Of a stretch of 64,000 nt of DNA, positions 41,744 to 50,293 are shown one piece after another (positions within the stretch are counted from its first letter, which is position 1; each line of letters starts with the position of its first letter). Under the pieces are notes generated by a model. The model worked only from the letters and a program-made list of their open reading frames with translations, did no database searches and was not told where the DNA came from. Source of the stretch: Actinophytocola sp036378875 (GTDB lineage: Bacteria; Actinomycetota; Actinomycetes; Mycobacteriales; Pseudonocardiaceae); the NCBI RefSeq assembly GCF_036378875.1, contig NZ_DASUVO010000002.1, positions 143,150 to 207,149 on the forward strand. Direction: 5' to 3'. Made by a program: the position numbers and the translations under genes.

Positions 41744-42648
41744 CGCATAGCGAAAACCAGGAGTTCCTGTAGGTCGTAGACACATTCGCCGGTCCATACG
41801 ACGGTGCTCACGGCGACCAGCGCGGGAATCCAGACCAGGAGTCGGCGCCCCACTTGATCTGCGAGTAGAGCGTTGACGCGGCGGGGCATCTCGCCGGGGC
41901 GGGCCCCGAGGTGGAGGGTGCCAGCGGGTGCGGTGACGCGGTTGGCGCGGAGCGCGGCCTCGCCGACGGCGGCGGCCACGTTGCGCCGGTTGCCCACGGC
42001 GTCGGCGGCTGCCTCGTCGGCGGCCCGCTCCACGAGGTACTGGACGTGCCTGAGCATGGGCGTGAGCAGTGGATGAATGGTCTTGCCCAGGCGGGTGAGC
42101 CACAGCAGGTCGTGGTGGCGCTGGTCGAGGTGGCACTGCTCGTGGGCGATGACCGCGTCGAGGCGGTCCGTGTGGAGCGTGTCGCGCATGGCGGTGGTGA
42201 CGACGATGCGGCCGGACGGGCCGGGCAGGCTGAACGCGTCGACGGCCTCACTGGGCACGACGACGACACGCGGACCGTCCGGCAACGTCTCGGCCAGCTG
42301 TTCGCTCGTCCGAATGGCGCGGCGCCGGGCCCGCCATGCCACGGTCACGGCAATACCCGCCGCCACGCACCACAGCAGCGACAGCCAGGACACCCAGGGC
42401 ACGTGTGCGGTGTCGGCGGCCACGGTCTCGTGCGACCAGCCCCCCATTCTCGCGACGGCAGGTATTTCCGCCAGTGCTTTGAGAGCGAAGCTGAAAAGGT
42501 TCACACCCGCCGCGATACCGGCGATTGCGGTGGCCCACGCGAAAGCACGGGCGGCGAGATCAGGGCGAAGCCGGTCGACCAATAGATGTCCGGCGGCGAG
42601 AACCAGCACCGGAACCACGACGACGGACCAGACAAAGTGGTCGAACAT
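41740..42648 (-). CDS. M56-family (BlaR1-like) membrane metallopeptidase
   Basis: A 302-aa membrane peptidase. Hydrophobic segments lie at about residues 5-25, 38-58, 88-108 and near the C-terminus. The zinc motif HEQCH (in AVIAHEQCHLDQRHH) marks the active site, and RAADEAAAD gives the third ligand region. BlaR1-type proteins sense an outer signal and trigger cleavage of a BlaI repressor. Here there is no penicillin-binding sensor domain, as usual for actinobacterial short forms. The BlaI-like gene is divergent, with an inverted repeat between the two. GGGAGG precedes ATG 42648. Confidence 0.88.
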   Translation of the reverse strand: MFDHFVWSVVVVPVLVLAAGHLLVDRLRPDLAARAFAWATAIAGIAAGVNLFSFALKALAEIPAVARMGGWSHETVAADTAHVPWVSWLSLLWCVAAGIAVTVAWRARRRAIRTSEQLAETLPDGPRVVVVPSEAVDAFSLPGPSGRIVVTTAMRDTLHTDRLDAVIAHEQCHLDQRHHDLLWLTRLGKTIHPLLTPMLRHVQYLVERAADEAAADAVGNRRNVAAAVGEAALRANRVTAPAGTLHLGARPGEMPRRVNALLADQVGRRLLVWIPALVAVSTVVWTGECVYDLQELLVFAMR

Positions 42649-42672
42649 CACGAACCTCCCGGCATTTCGCCC

Positions 42673-42690
42673 GAGTATATGGGTATGCTC
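42673..42690. promoter_or_regulatory. Inverted repeat, probable BlaI operator
   Basis: GAGTATA (42673-42679) and TATGCTC (42684-42690) are inverted repeats with one mismatch and a four-base spacer. They lie in the 49-base gap between the divergent M56 peptidase and BlaI-like genes, eight bases before the BlaI start. This is where an autoregulatory BlaI operator is expected. Confidence 0.62.
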
Positions 42691-42697
42691 GTGCGGC

Positions 42698-43099
42698 GTG
42701 ACGACCGGTGACGAACGCAGCGGCCGGCGACGCCCCGGCGAGTTGGAAGCGCAGATCCTCGCGATACTCGGTGCCGCGGGTGGCGCGCTCTCGCCGGGTG
42801 AGATCCGCGACCGGCTCGACCCTCGCGGCACGCTGTCCTACAGCGCTGTCGTCACCACGCTGACCCGGCTCTATGACAAGAAGGCCGTCACCAGGAAGAA
42901 GGACGGACGGGCCTACCGGTACGTGGCGGTCGCGGACGCGTCGACGCTCGTCGCCCGGCGGATGGGCCGGCTGCTCGACGCCCAGGACGACCGCACCTCG
43001 GTGCTGTCCCATTTCGTGAGTGAGCTGACCGACGCGGACGCGTCGGTATTACGTGACGTGCTGCACCGCGAGTTCGGCGAAGACACGGACGAGGGGTAG
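42698..43099 (+). CDS. BlaI/MecI-family repressor
   Basis: A 133-aa winged-helix repressor starting at GTG 42698. The DNA-binding domain spans residues about 12-80 (GELEAQILAILGAAGGALSP then YSAVVTTLTRLYDKKAVTRK). A C-terminal dimerisation helix with the cleavable region (VLSHFVSELTDADASVLRDV) follows. In the family, the M56 peptidase inactivates the repressor by proteolysis, which releases the operon. Together the two genes form a complete sensing pair. Target genes other than themselves are not evident nearby. Confidence 0.88.
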   Translation: MTTGDERSGRRRPGELEAQILAILGAAGGALSPGEIRDRLDPRGTLSYSAVVTTLTRLYDKKAVTRKKDGRAYRYVAVADASTLVARRMGRLLDAQDDRTSVLSHFVSELTDADASVLRDVLHREFGEDTDEG

Positions 43100-43116
43100 G
43101 GGTAGCCCTACCCCTC
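43091..43116 (+). terminator. Hairpin overlapping the blaI stop codon
   Basis: GAGGGGTAGGG (43091-43101) pairs perfectly with CCCTACCCCTC (43106-43116) around a four-base loop. The stop codon of the BlaI-like gene lies in the left arm. The strong 11-bp stem probably ends the blaI transcript before the ABC exporter genes. Confidence 0.68.
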
Positions 43117-43170
43117 AGATCATTGCCTGCCCGGTGGGTCCCGTCCCCGTGAGCGACGAGCATTCTGGGC

Positions 43171-43917
43171 ATGGTTCTCAGGGATTCACAGGGTGCCCCG
43201 CCGCGGGACGTGGTCGAGCTGTCCGGGGTGACGAAGGTGCACCCGGGTGGGGTGCGGGCGCTCGACGGGGTGACCGTCGGTTTCGGCCGGGGGTCGTTCA
43301 CCGCGGTGATGGGGCCGTCCGGCTCCGGCAAGTCGACCTTGCTGCACTGCGCGGCCGGGCTGGACCGGCCCACTTCGGGTCAGGTCGTCCTGGCCGGGCG
43401 GGACATCGCCATGTTGCGGGAGCCGAAGCTGACCGCCGTCCGGCGGGCGCATGTCGGCTTCGTGTTCCAGTCGTTCAACCTCGTCGACTCGCTCTCGTTG
43501 TGGGACAACGTGTTGCTGCCCCAGCAGCTGGCCGGCACGCGGCCCGACCGGAAATGGGCGGCGGAGCTGCTGACGCGTGTCGGGCTTGCCGGCCGTGAGA
43601 AGGCGCGGCCGGGGCAGCTGTCCGGTGGGCAGCAGCAGCGCGTCGCGCTCGCCAGGGCGCTGGCCGCCCGCCCCGAGGTGATCTTCGGCGACGAGCCGAC
43701 GGGTGCGCTGGACCTGTCCACCGGACGGGCGGTGTTGGCTCTGCTGCGCCGGTTTGTCGACGAGTTCGGCGCGACGATCGTGATGGTGACCCACGACCCC
43801 GCCGCCGCGGCGTGGGCCGACCGGGTGGTTTTCCTTGCCGACGGGCGGATCGCGGGCGAACTGCACACCCCGACCGCCGAGCAGGTCGCGGCGCGGATGA
43901 TGGAGCTGACCCGATGA
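43171..43917 (+). CDS. MacB/LolD-type ABC transporter ATP-binding protein
   Basis: A 248-aa ATPase. Walker A is MGPSGSGKST, the signature is GQLSGGQQQRVALARALAAR, and Walker B is VIFGDEPTGALD. This pattern is typical of the MacB/BceA subfamily that works with FtsX-type permeases. Its stop overlaps the permease start (ATGA), so the two form one exporter. The downstream kinase and response regulator suggest a cell-envelope stress or antibiotic-peptide resistance module. Confidence 0.9.
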   Translation: MVLRDSQGAPPRDVVELSGVTKVHPGGVRALDGVTVGFGRGSFTAVMGPSGSGKSTLLHCAAGLDRPTSGQVVLAGRDIAMLREPKLTAVRRAHVGFVFQSFNLVDSLSLWDNVLLPQQLAGTRPDRKWAAELLTRVGLAGREKARPGQLSGGQQQRVALARALAARPEVIFGDEPTGALDLSTGRAVLALLRRFVDEFGATIVMVTHDPAAAAWADRVVFLADGRIAGELHTPTAEQVAARMMELTR

Positions 43918-46394
43918 TCACCAAACTCGCCACGGCCAGCGTGAAGCACCGCCTCGGGTCCTTCGTGGGCACCTTCCTCACCGCGTTCCTCGCGGTCGCG
44001 TTGATCGCGGGCAGCGGCCTGCTGCTGTGGTCGGTCCTGACCGCCGGGCCGGGCGCCGACCGGTTCACACGGGCCGACGCGATGGTCGCGGGTGACCGGT
44101 CCATCGTGCTGACCACCTCGACGAACAAGGGCGACAAGGTCAAGACCAAGACGAAGGAGGAGCGGCTCACCGGGGCCCAGCCGCTCCCACGGGAGACGGT
44201 CGACACCGTCGCCAGCACACCTGGCGTGACGGAAACCGTTGCGGACTACGCGTTCCCGGTCGCGCTCGACCTCGAAGGAAAGCCGGTTCGCGCGCCGGAC
44301 GCCGCGACCGTGGCCCACGGCTGGTCGTCCGCCGCGCTGACCCCGTATCCGCTGAGGGCCGGCACGGCGCCGGGGCATGGCGAGGTCGCCCTCCAGGGCG
44401 AGTTCGGTGTCCATCTGGGACAGACGGTGCGGCTGACCAGCCGGACCGGCGTCCGTGAGCTGCGGGTGGCCGGCGTGGTCGGCGGCGATGTTCCTGGGCA
44501 GGCCGCGGTGTTCGTCGCGGACTCGCAGGTGGTCGAGCTGTCCGGGCTGGCCGGGCCCACCGCGGTCGCCGTCCAGGCCAGTGCTGACGGGATCACCGCC
44601 CTGCGTGAGAGAGTGGGGGACGCCGCGACCATCCACATTGGAGCGGACAAGGTGAGCGCCGACCTGCCCGGCGCGGTGCCGGACTACATCGGCGCGATCT
44701 CGATCTTCGGGTTCGTCCTCGGCATCACCGGGTTCGCGGCGGTGTTCGTGCTCACCGGCACGGTGTCGCTCGCGGTGCGCCAACGACTGCGCGAACTGGC
44801 GCTGCTGCGCACGGCTGGCGCGACACCGCGTCAGCTGCGTCGGGTGCTGCGCCTGGAGATCACGCTCGTCACCCTGACCGCGGCTCTGCCGGCGCTGCCC
44901 GCCGGGATCGTGGTCGCGGAGCTGGTGGCCACCCGGTTCCGGGAGCTGGGAGCGGTGCCGCCGCAGTTCACCGTGTCCTACAACGCCGTTGTGTTGATCG
45001 CCGCCGTGCTCCTCGGCTTGCTGGTGACCGTCTTCGCCACCGGGCTCGCCGCCCGGCGCGCCGTGCGGATCGCGCCGACCCAGGCGCTGCGGGAGACCGT
45101 CACCGCCGGCCGGGTCGGCTGGCTGCCGCGCGTGCTCGTCGCGGCGGTGCTGGTTGTCGGCGCGGTCGCGGTGCTGAGCCTGGTGCCACTCGGTGGTCCG
45201 TTCGGCATGGGCATGGGTTTCATCTCCTGCTCGCTGCTGCTGTGTGCGGTCGCCGCGCTCGGCCCGATCGTCGTCGGCGCGCTGACCGCGGTGCTGTCCC
45301 GGCTGGCCGCCGTCACCGGCGTGCTCGGCCGCGTCGCCGGCGCGATGACCAGGGCCGAGAGCCGGCGGGTCGTCGGGGTCGCGATCCCGCTGACACTGAT
45401 GTTCGCGATCAACGCCACGATGCTGCTCAACGGCGACATCCTCACCGAGGTCACCGCCGACCAGCAGGCCGCGCGCACCGCGCCGGCGACCGTCCGGGTC
45501 GCCGCCACCAACGCGCCGGGCCTGCCGCTCGCCACCGCCGCCGAGATCGGTTCGCTGCCCGGGGTGACCGGTTCCGCTGCCACGGTGGGCACTCGCGTGG
45601 TCGTCGACGAGGGCGGCAAGCCGGAGGACTACGCCGCCCAGGGTCTGCGCACCAACGGCGAGCACGCACTCGACCTCGGCGTCACCGACGGCGAGCTGAC
45701 GATCAAGGACGACACCGTCGCGGTCAGCCGCCCGCTCGCGGAGACCCGTGGTTGGCGGGTGGGGGACCGGCCGGTGTTCTGGCTGGCCGACGGCACCCGC
45801 GTCGAGCTGACCGTGGTCGGGATCTACGCGAACTGGCGCGGCTTTGGCGACCTCGTCCTGCCCGCCGAGCTCGTCGCCGCCCACGATCCCCGCGGCCTCG
45901 TCACCGCGCTGTACCTGCGGGGCGCACCGGATCTCACGCGGTGGCCCACGCTTGCCGCCACCGACGTCAGGGACCCGAGGGCCGGCACGGTGGACGTCCA
46001 GAACCAGCAGGCCGCGTGGGAGCTGATGGTCGTGATCTCGCTCGGCTTCACCGCGATCGCCGTGGTCAACACGTTCGCCATCGCCACGAGCGCGCGGCGC
46101 CGCGAGTTCGCCGACCTGCGGCTGGCCGGCGCGACCGCCCGGCAGCTTCACCGGATGCTCGGCCGGGAGACGCTCATCACCGTCGCCGTGGCGCTCGTGC
46201 TGGGCTGCGTGATCAGCGGCGCGGTGGTCGGCACGTTCAGCGTGGCACAGGACGGCCAGTGGCGGCTGTTCGCAGAACCCTTGCGGTACCTGGCTTTGCT
46301 CGGCGGCGTCGGCCTGCTCGGGGTGGTCGCCGGCGCGGTGCCCGCCCGCCTGGTGGTCAGGCGGCGCTCGCTTCCCGCGGTGAAGCTAGGTTGA
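43914..46394 (+). CDS. FtsX-like ABC transporter permease
   Basis: An 826-aa permease with two FtsX-type membrane domains. An N-terminal membrane segment (about residues 18-42) is followed by a large outer domain of about 220 residues. Three segments follow at about 255-370, more segments and a second outer domain come next, and a final FtsX block lies near 700-820 (VINTFAIATSARRREFADLR-like region, RLAGATARQLHRML). The shape resembles duplicated actinobacterial MacB/BceB-type permeases. ATG 43914 overlaps the ATPase stop. It probably works with that ATPase to move a lipid or peptide or to sense it. Confidence 0.88.
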   Translation: MITKLATASVKHRLGSFVGTFLTAFLAVALIAGSGLLLWSVLTAGPGADRFTRADAMVAGDRSIVLTTSTNKGDKVKTKTKEERLTGAQPLPRETVDTVASTPGVTETVADYAFPVALDLEGKPVRAPDAATVAHGWSSAALTPYPLRAGTAPGHGEVALQGEFGVHLGQTVRLTSRTGVRELRVAGVVGGDVPGQAAVFVADSQVVELSGLAGPTAVAVQASADGITALRERVGDAATIHIGADKVSADLPGAVPDYIGAISIFGFVLGITGFAAVFVLTGTVSLAVRQRLRELALLRTAGATPRQLRRVLRLEITLVTLTAALPALPAGIVVAELVATRFRELGAVPPQFTVSYNAVVLIAAVLLGLLVTVFATGLAARRAVRIAPTQALRETVTAGRVGWLPRVLVAAVLVVGAVAVLSLVPLGGPFGMGMGFISCSLLLCAVAALGPIVVGALTAVLSRLAAVTGVLGRVAGAMTRAESRRVVGVAIPLTLMFAINATMLLNGDILTEVTADQQAARTAPATVRVAATNAPGLPLATAAEIGSLPGVTGSAATVGTRVVVDEGGKPEDYAAQGLRTNGEHALDLGVTDGELTIKDDTVAVSRPLAETRGWRVGDRPVFWLADGTRVELTVVGIYANWRGFGDLVLPAELVAAHDPRGLVTALYLRGAPDLTRWPTLAATDVRDPRAGTVDVQNQQAAWELMVVISLGFTAIAVVNTFAIATSARRREFADLRLAGATARQLHRMLGRETLITVAVALVLGCVISGAVVGTFSVAQDGQWRLFAEPLRYLALLGGVGLLGVVAGAVPARLVVRRRSLPAVKLG

Positions 46395-46398
46395 TCAC

Positions 46399-47622
46399 GT
46401 GATCCGCCGCGGCGCCGTCGCGCTCGCCCACCTGCTGACCAGCCTGGTGCTGGGGCCCGCCACCTTCGTGTGGGCCCTGGTCACCACGCTGGTCAGCGGT
46501 GTGCTGTCGTTCACCTACCTGGCCCCACCGGCGTTTCTCGCGGCGACCTGGGTGACCCGCCGGATCGCCGCCCTCGAACGGCTGCGTGCGGGAGTCCAGC
46601 TGCGTCGGCCGATCGAGTCCCCGTACGACCCGCTGACCGGCACGAACCCGTGGGTCCGCGGCCGTGCGGTGGTCCGTGACGCAGCGACCTGGCGGGACCT
46701 CGAGTGGTTGTTGTTGTTGCTGCCGCTCGGGGTCGCGGGATTCGCCGGCGTGATCGCCGGCGTGGTGGACCTCGCCACGATCCTCGCGCCGGTCTGGCTG
46801 TGGGCGGTGCCCAACCCGTACCTGCCGCCGGTCGTGGACTGGCTGTTCAACACCGGTGCCGGCCGGTTCGTCCTCACCGCCATCGGGCTGGCGCTCGCAC
46901 CGGTGGCGTGGTGGCTCGTCACGCGGGTGGCCCGGCTGCAGGCCCGCCTCGCCGTGGCGCTGCTCGAACCCGGCCCACGGCAACGCCTCGCGCGGCGGGC
47001 CCGTGAACTCGCCGTAACCCGCCGCCGTGTCGTGGACGCTCAGGCCGCTGAGTTGCGTCGTATCGAACGGGACCTGCACGACGGGGCACAGGCCAGGATC
47101 GTCGCCGCCGGCATGACCCTCGCGCTGGCCGACCGGAAGATGCGCACCTCGGGACAACCGGCCCGTGAGGACGTCCACATCGCACGGCGTCAGCTCGACG
47201 AGGCACTCGCCGAACTACGCCGTCTCGTCCGCGGCATCCATCCGCCGATCCTCACCGACCGCGGGCTTGTCGCCGCGCTCGCCGCACTGGCCGGCGACGC
47301 GCCGCTCCCTGTCCAGGTCGAGGCAGGCGAGCTGGGGGAGCTGCCACCGGCGGTCGAGTCGGCGGCGTACTTCGTGACCGCCGAGGCACTCGCGAACGTC
47401 GTGAAACACGCCGACGCCGGCACGTGCACGGTGACGCTGACCAGGGCCGAGGACGTGCTCACGGTCGAGATCCGCGACGACGGCCGCGGCGGCGCGGACG
47501 CGTCCGGGTCCGGTTTGGACGGTCTGCGCCGCCGAGTCGAAGCACTCGACGGGTTTCTGTCGGTCACCAGCCCGGTCGGAGGTCCGACCGCCATTCACAC
47601 GGAGCTGCCATGCGCATCGTGA
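46399..47622 (+). CDS. Sensor histidine kinase of the exporter operon
   Basis: A 407-aa kinase starting at GTG 46399, four bases after the permease stop. The N-terminal half has four to five membrane segments with short loops, a DUF-type sensor common in Streptomyces-like kinases. The phospho-acceptor is His227 in RRIERDLHDGAQARIVAAGM. The ATPase domain shows VTAEALANVVKHADA (N box) and IRDDGRGGADASGSGLDGLR (G boxes). With little outside the membrane, it probably senses through the ABC permease, as in BceS-like systems. Its end overlaps the response-regulator gene by 13 nt. Confidence 0.88.
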   Translation: MIRRGAVALAHLLTSLVLGPATFVWALVTTLVSGVLSFTYLAPPAFLAATWVTRRIAALERLRAGVQLRRPIESPYDPLTGTNPWVRGRAVVRDAATWRDLEWLLLLLPLGVAGFAGVIAGVVDLATILAPVWLWAVPNPYLPPVVDWLFNTGAGRFVLTAIGLALAPVAWWLVTRVARLQARLAVALLEPGPRQRLARRARELAVTRRRVVDAQAAELRRIERDLHDGAQARIVAAGMTLALADRKMRTSGQPAREDVHIARRQLDEALAELRRLVRGIHPPILTDRGLVAALAALAGDAPLPVQVEAGELGELPPAVESAAYFVTAEALANVVKHADAGTCTVTLTRAEDVLTVEIRDDGRGGADASGSGLDGLRRRVEALDGFLSVTSPVGGPTAIHTELPCAS

Positions 47623-48254
47623 TCGCCGAGGACCTCCTGCTGCTGCGGGAGGGGCTGGTGCGAATGCTCACCGACACCGGGCACGAGGTCGTCGCCGCCG
47701 TGTCCACCGCGCCAGAACTGGAAGCGGCGGTGGCCGACCACCGGCCCGAATTGTCCATAGTGGATGTCCGGATGCCACCGAACTTCCGCGACGAGGGACT
47801 GCGGGCCGCGCTCGCCATCCGCCGCCGCGAGCCCCGCACCCCCATTCTCATCCTGTCCCAGTACGTCGAACGCGCCTACGCGGCCGAACTGATCGCCGAC
47901 GGCCATGGCGCGGTCGGCTACCTGCTCAAGGACCGCGTGACCGCACTCGACGAGTTCCTCGACGCCATCGAACGTGTCGCCGCCGGCGGGACGGCCATGG
48001 ACCCGGAGGTCGTGCGGCAGTTGTTCGCCCGCAACAACAGCGACCGGGGCATCACCGCTCTCACCGCCAGGGAACGCGAAGTGCTCGGCCTCATCGCGCA
48101 GGGACTGTCCAACTCTGCCATCTGCACCGAACTGGTTCTCGCGCCGGCTTCGGTGGAAAAGCACATCAGCAACATCCTCAACAAGCTGGACCTACCACCG
48201 GCCGACGACAGCCACCGGCGAGTACGCGCGGTGCTCGCCTACCTCAACCACTGA
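47610..48254 (+). CDS. Response regulator, LuxR-type output
   Basis: A 214-aa regulator. The receiver has an acidic pair at positions 7-8 (AEDLLLLREG) and the phospho-acceptor Asp52 in LSIVDVRMPPNFRDEG. The LuxR helix-turn-helix follows (LTAREREVLGLIAQGLSNSA then ASVEKHISNILNKLDLPPAD). It partners the kinase encoded with it and likely controls the ABC exporter operon. GGAGCTGCC precedes ATG 47610. The 3' end overlaps the convergent TetR gene by 11 nt. Confidence 0.9.
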   Translation: MRIVIAEDLLLLREGLVRMLTDTGHEVVAAVSTAPELEAAVADHRPELSIVDVRMPPNFRDEGLRAALAIRRREPRTPILILSQYVERAYAAELIADGHGAVGYLLKDRVTALDEFLDAIERVAAGGTAMDPEVVRQLFARNNSDRGITALTAREREVLGLIAQGLSNSAICTELVLAPASVEKHISNILNKLDLPPADDSHRRVRAVLAYLNH

Positions 48255-48825
48255 GCAACGGCTGGACGACTGTTCGGGCGAGCGCAGCGGCGCGGGCACG
48301 CGTGGCGGCCGCGGCGCCGGGCCCTTTCGCGTAGTAACGCAAAAACGCCTCCTGGAAGCACGCGCCGACAAGCAGTGCCGCCGCCGCGTCCGGATCCGCG
48401 TCCGCCCGCACACGCCCTGCCGACTGCTCGGCCCTGAGGTACCCGGCGAACGCCTCGACCGCCTTCTCGGGACCGCCGCCGTGCCGGCCGATCGCCTCCC
48501 GGTGTGTCGCCATCCTCTGTGGATCCGAGAGCAGTGCCGCCAGCATGGGAATGGCCCGCTGATAGAAGTCCAGGGCGGCGTGTGCCAACTCGGTGAGGTT
48601 GTCCTCGAGGTCACCAGTGCCCGGTCGGACCGACACGCGGGACAGCCCAGGCAACCGCTCCCGCAGCACCGCGAGCAGCAGACGCTCCTTGTCGCCGAAG
48701 TACTTGTAGAGCGTGGGTTCGGAAACCGCCGACGCCTGCGCGATCTCCTTGGTCGTGGCCTGCGCGACCCCACGCGTGCGCAGGATCTCCGCGGCGGCGT
48801 CGAGGATCCGCTCCCGGGTGCTCAT
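48244..48825 (-). CDS. TetR-family regulator, divergent to the NmrA-like gene
   Basis: A 193-aa regulator with a classic TetR helix-turn-helix: TTKEIAQASAVSEPTLYKYF at about residues 24-43. The ligand domain spans residues 50-190. The gene diverges from an NmrA-like oxidoreductase gene, and the gap between them holds a perfect 44-nt palindrome, so the regulator almost certainly controls both. The ligand is unknown but likely a small electrophile or quinone-type compound, judging by the target. Confidence 0.87.
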   Translation of the reverse strand: MSTRERILDAAAEILRTRGVAQATTKEIAQASAVSEPTLYKYFGDKERLLLAVLRERLPGLSRVSVRPGTGDLEDNLTELAHAALDFYQRAIPMLAALLSDPQRMATHREAIGRHGGGPEKAVEAFAGYLRAEQSAGRVRADADPDAAAALLVGACFQEAFLRYYAKGPGAAAATRARAAALARTVVQPLLSG

Positions 48826-48846
48826 GTCCCTCCTCGCCGTTTGACG

Positions 48847-48890
48847 GGTTAGTGAACACTAGCCTACGCTGAGGCTAGTGTTCACTAACC
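48847..48890. promoter_or_regulatory. Perfect 44-nt palindrome, TetR operator region
   Basis: The arm GGTTAGTGAACACTAGCCT (48847-48865) is exactly repeated in inverse at 48872-48890, with a six-base spacer ACGCTG. Each arm itself contains TAGTGAACACTA, nearly palindromic, so the region may offer two dimer sites as well as one large one. It fills the gap between the divergent TetR gene (start 48825) and the NmrA-like gene (start 48905). Confidence 0.85.
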
Positions 48891-48904
48891 ACTGGAGGTC
48901 ACAC

Positions 48905-49531
48905 ATGCGTCTCACCGTTTTCGGCGCGACCGGCGGCACTGGCCAACACGTCGTGCGCCAGGCACTCGAGGCCGGTCACCACGTCACCGCGGTGGTCCGC
49001 GACCCCGCTCGGGTGGCACCGCACGCCCGGTTGGCGCCCGTGGTCGCGGACGTGATGGACCCGGCGGCGATCGAGGTCGCCGTGAAGGGACAGGACGCCG
49101 TCATCTCGGCACTCGGCCCGCGACCGGGCGACGACACGCCGGTCTGCGCCACGGCCGCCCGCTCGATCATCACGGCCATGAACGCCACGGCCACCAGCCG
49201 CCTGGTCGTCATCACCGCCAGCGGCCACGTCGTCGACTCCGGTGACGGGCCGTTCACCCGCGCGCTGGTCAAGCCGATGCTGCGCCGTTTCCTGCGGACC
49301 GGGTTCGATGACTTCGCGCAGACCGACGAGTTGGTCCGCAACAGCGGTCTGGAGTGGACGATCATGCGCCCGCCGCGCCTGACCAACGGCAAGCGCCGCC
49401 CCTACCGCACGGCGCTCGATCTCAACGTGCGCGGCGGCATCATGATCGGCCGCGCCGACCTGGCCGACGCGATCCTCACCGCACTCACCGACCCGACGAC
49501 CGCGGGACACACCATCTCGCTCGGCTACTGA
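48905..49531 (+). CDS. NAD(P)-binding NmrA-like oxidoreductase
   Basis: A 208-aa protein with an N-terminal Rossmann motif LTVFGATGGTGQHVVRQAL and SDR-atypical features: no YxxxK motif, but a TSRLVVITASGHVVDSGDG region and the ending TTAGHTISLGY. Such proteins belong to the NAD(P)H-binding or NmrA-like group, including flavin or biliverdin reductase-like enzymes and redox sensors. TGGAGGTC precedes ATG 48905. It is controlled by the divergent TetR gene. A role in quinone or electrophile response is plausible but not shown. Confidence 0.83.
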   Translation: MRLTVFGATGGTGQHVVRQALEAGHHVTAVVRDPARVAPHARLAPVVADVMDPAAIEVAVKGQDAVISALGPRPGDDTPVCATAARSIITAMNATATSRLVVITASGHVVDSGDGPFTRALVKPMLRRFLRTGFDDFAQTDELVRNSGLEWTIMRPPRLTNGKRRPYRTALDLNVRGGIMIGRADLADAILTALTDPTTAGHTISLGY

Positions 49532-49925
49532 CGGAGCCAGCTTGTCCGGCATGAGCCCGCGATGACCGGCCTTCGGCTCCGAGGCTGGTGAGGTCGACGA
49601 ACGGATCTTCGTCGCGGCCGCTCCAGCGTGGGACCAGCCCATCAGGATCGTTCGCGCGGACCCCGATTTGGCAGAACCGTCCCATCCGGTCGGTGGCGCG
49701 ACGGGCGGTGGCCAGCCGGGCGGCCCGAAGAGGCCCGTTTCCTTTGCCTCCCAAGGTCTCAACTACCGCGGAAAGATCACGTCGCCGCCGGTGCTGCCCG
49801 GTGGCCACCGACATGCCCGGCTCAGGCGGTCGCGACCCGAGACACCGCTTGTCTCGTAACAGGGGTCGTGCTTGTCCCGGCCGCCTCAGCTGTTTCGCCT
49901 ATCTCGGTGCCTCGACGATCGTCCC

Positions 49926-49982
49926 GCCTGCTGCCTGCTGCCTGCTGCCTGCTGCCTGCTGCCTGCCGCCCGCCGCCCGCCC
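49926..49982. repeat. Tandem GCCTGCT heptamer array
   Basis: About six head-to-tail copies of GCCTGCT start at 49926 and pass into degenerate GCCGCCC units up to 49982. A heptamer array is a typical replication-slippage product and may vary in length between strains. It lies outside any confident gene. Confidence 0.75.
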
Positions 49983-49987
49983 AAGGC

Positions 49988-50236
49988 ACCAATGGGACTT
50001 TCGCTCGGTTCGGACAGGTGAACCCGTTGCCAGTAGCGGTATCTGCGGCCCGAATTGTCGGTGCCCACCGGTAGCGTGGAAACCGGGGGACCCCCGGGGA
50101 ACGAATGGGACTTTCGTCGGGGATACCCCGATCGTGTCGCGGGCACCGGGGCTCAGGAGGCCGTTTCTGTCGGTGCCACCGGGTAGCGTGGAAATCGGGG
50201 GGCCCACCGGGTGCACGAAAGGACCTTTCGTGCGGG
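49988..50236. repeat. Diverged tandem duplication of about 112 bases
   Basis: AATGGGACTTTCG occurs at 49991 and again at about 50105. GTAGCGTGGAAA followed by CGGGGG occurs at about 50071 and about 50183, embedded in the longer block TCGGTGCC...ACCGG. The two sets keep nearly the same distance, so the unit is a diverged direct duplication. A third partial start, CGAAAGGACCTTTCGTGCGG, lies near 50217. Function unknown. Confidence 0.6.
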
Positions 50237-50293
50237 CCCTGGGGAGGTGCGGCCGTCGTGTCCGCTGACTGTCCGGCCGCTCCGGTGCTCTTC

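Larger units (their letters stand above)
49532..50293. other. 762-base repeat-rich non-coding stretch
   Basis: Between the NmrA-like gene and a convergent oxidoreductase gene I see no confident gene. The left third has a leftward frame (49485-49814) with coding-like codon bias in its middle (for example FCQIGVRANDPDGLVPRWSG) but no recognised domain; it may be a gene remnant. The centre has a heptamer repeat and the right half has two diverged copies of a roughly 112-base unit with AATGGGACTTTCG motifs. Some of this resembles intergenic repeats common in Pseudonocardiales genomes. Confidence 0.5.

Noticed and set aside
43380..46151. A 923-codon leftward open frame
   Set aside because: It is antisense to the ABC exporter and FtsX genes. 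Low-complexity Arg/Gly/His composition marks it as a shadow.
49485..49814. Leftward 109-codon frame beside the NmrA-like gene
   Set aside because: The middle has coding-like codons, but there is no recognised domain or ribosome site and it overlaps the end of a good gene. At most a remnant; not listed as a gene.
49926..49982. Possible CRISPR array
   Set aside because: The units are seven bases without spacers; it is a simple tandem repeat.
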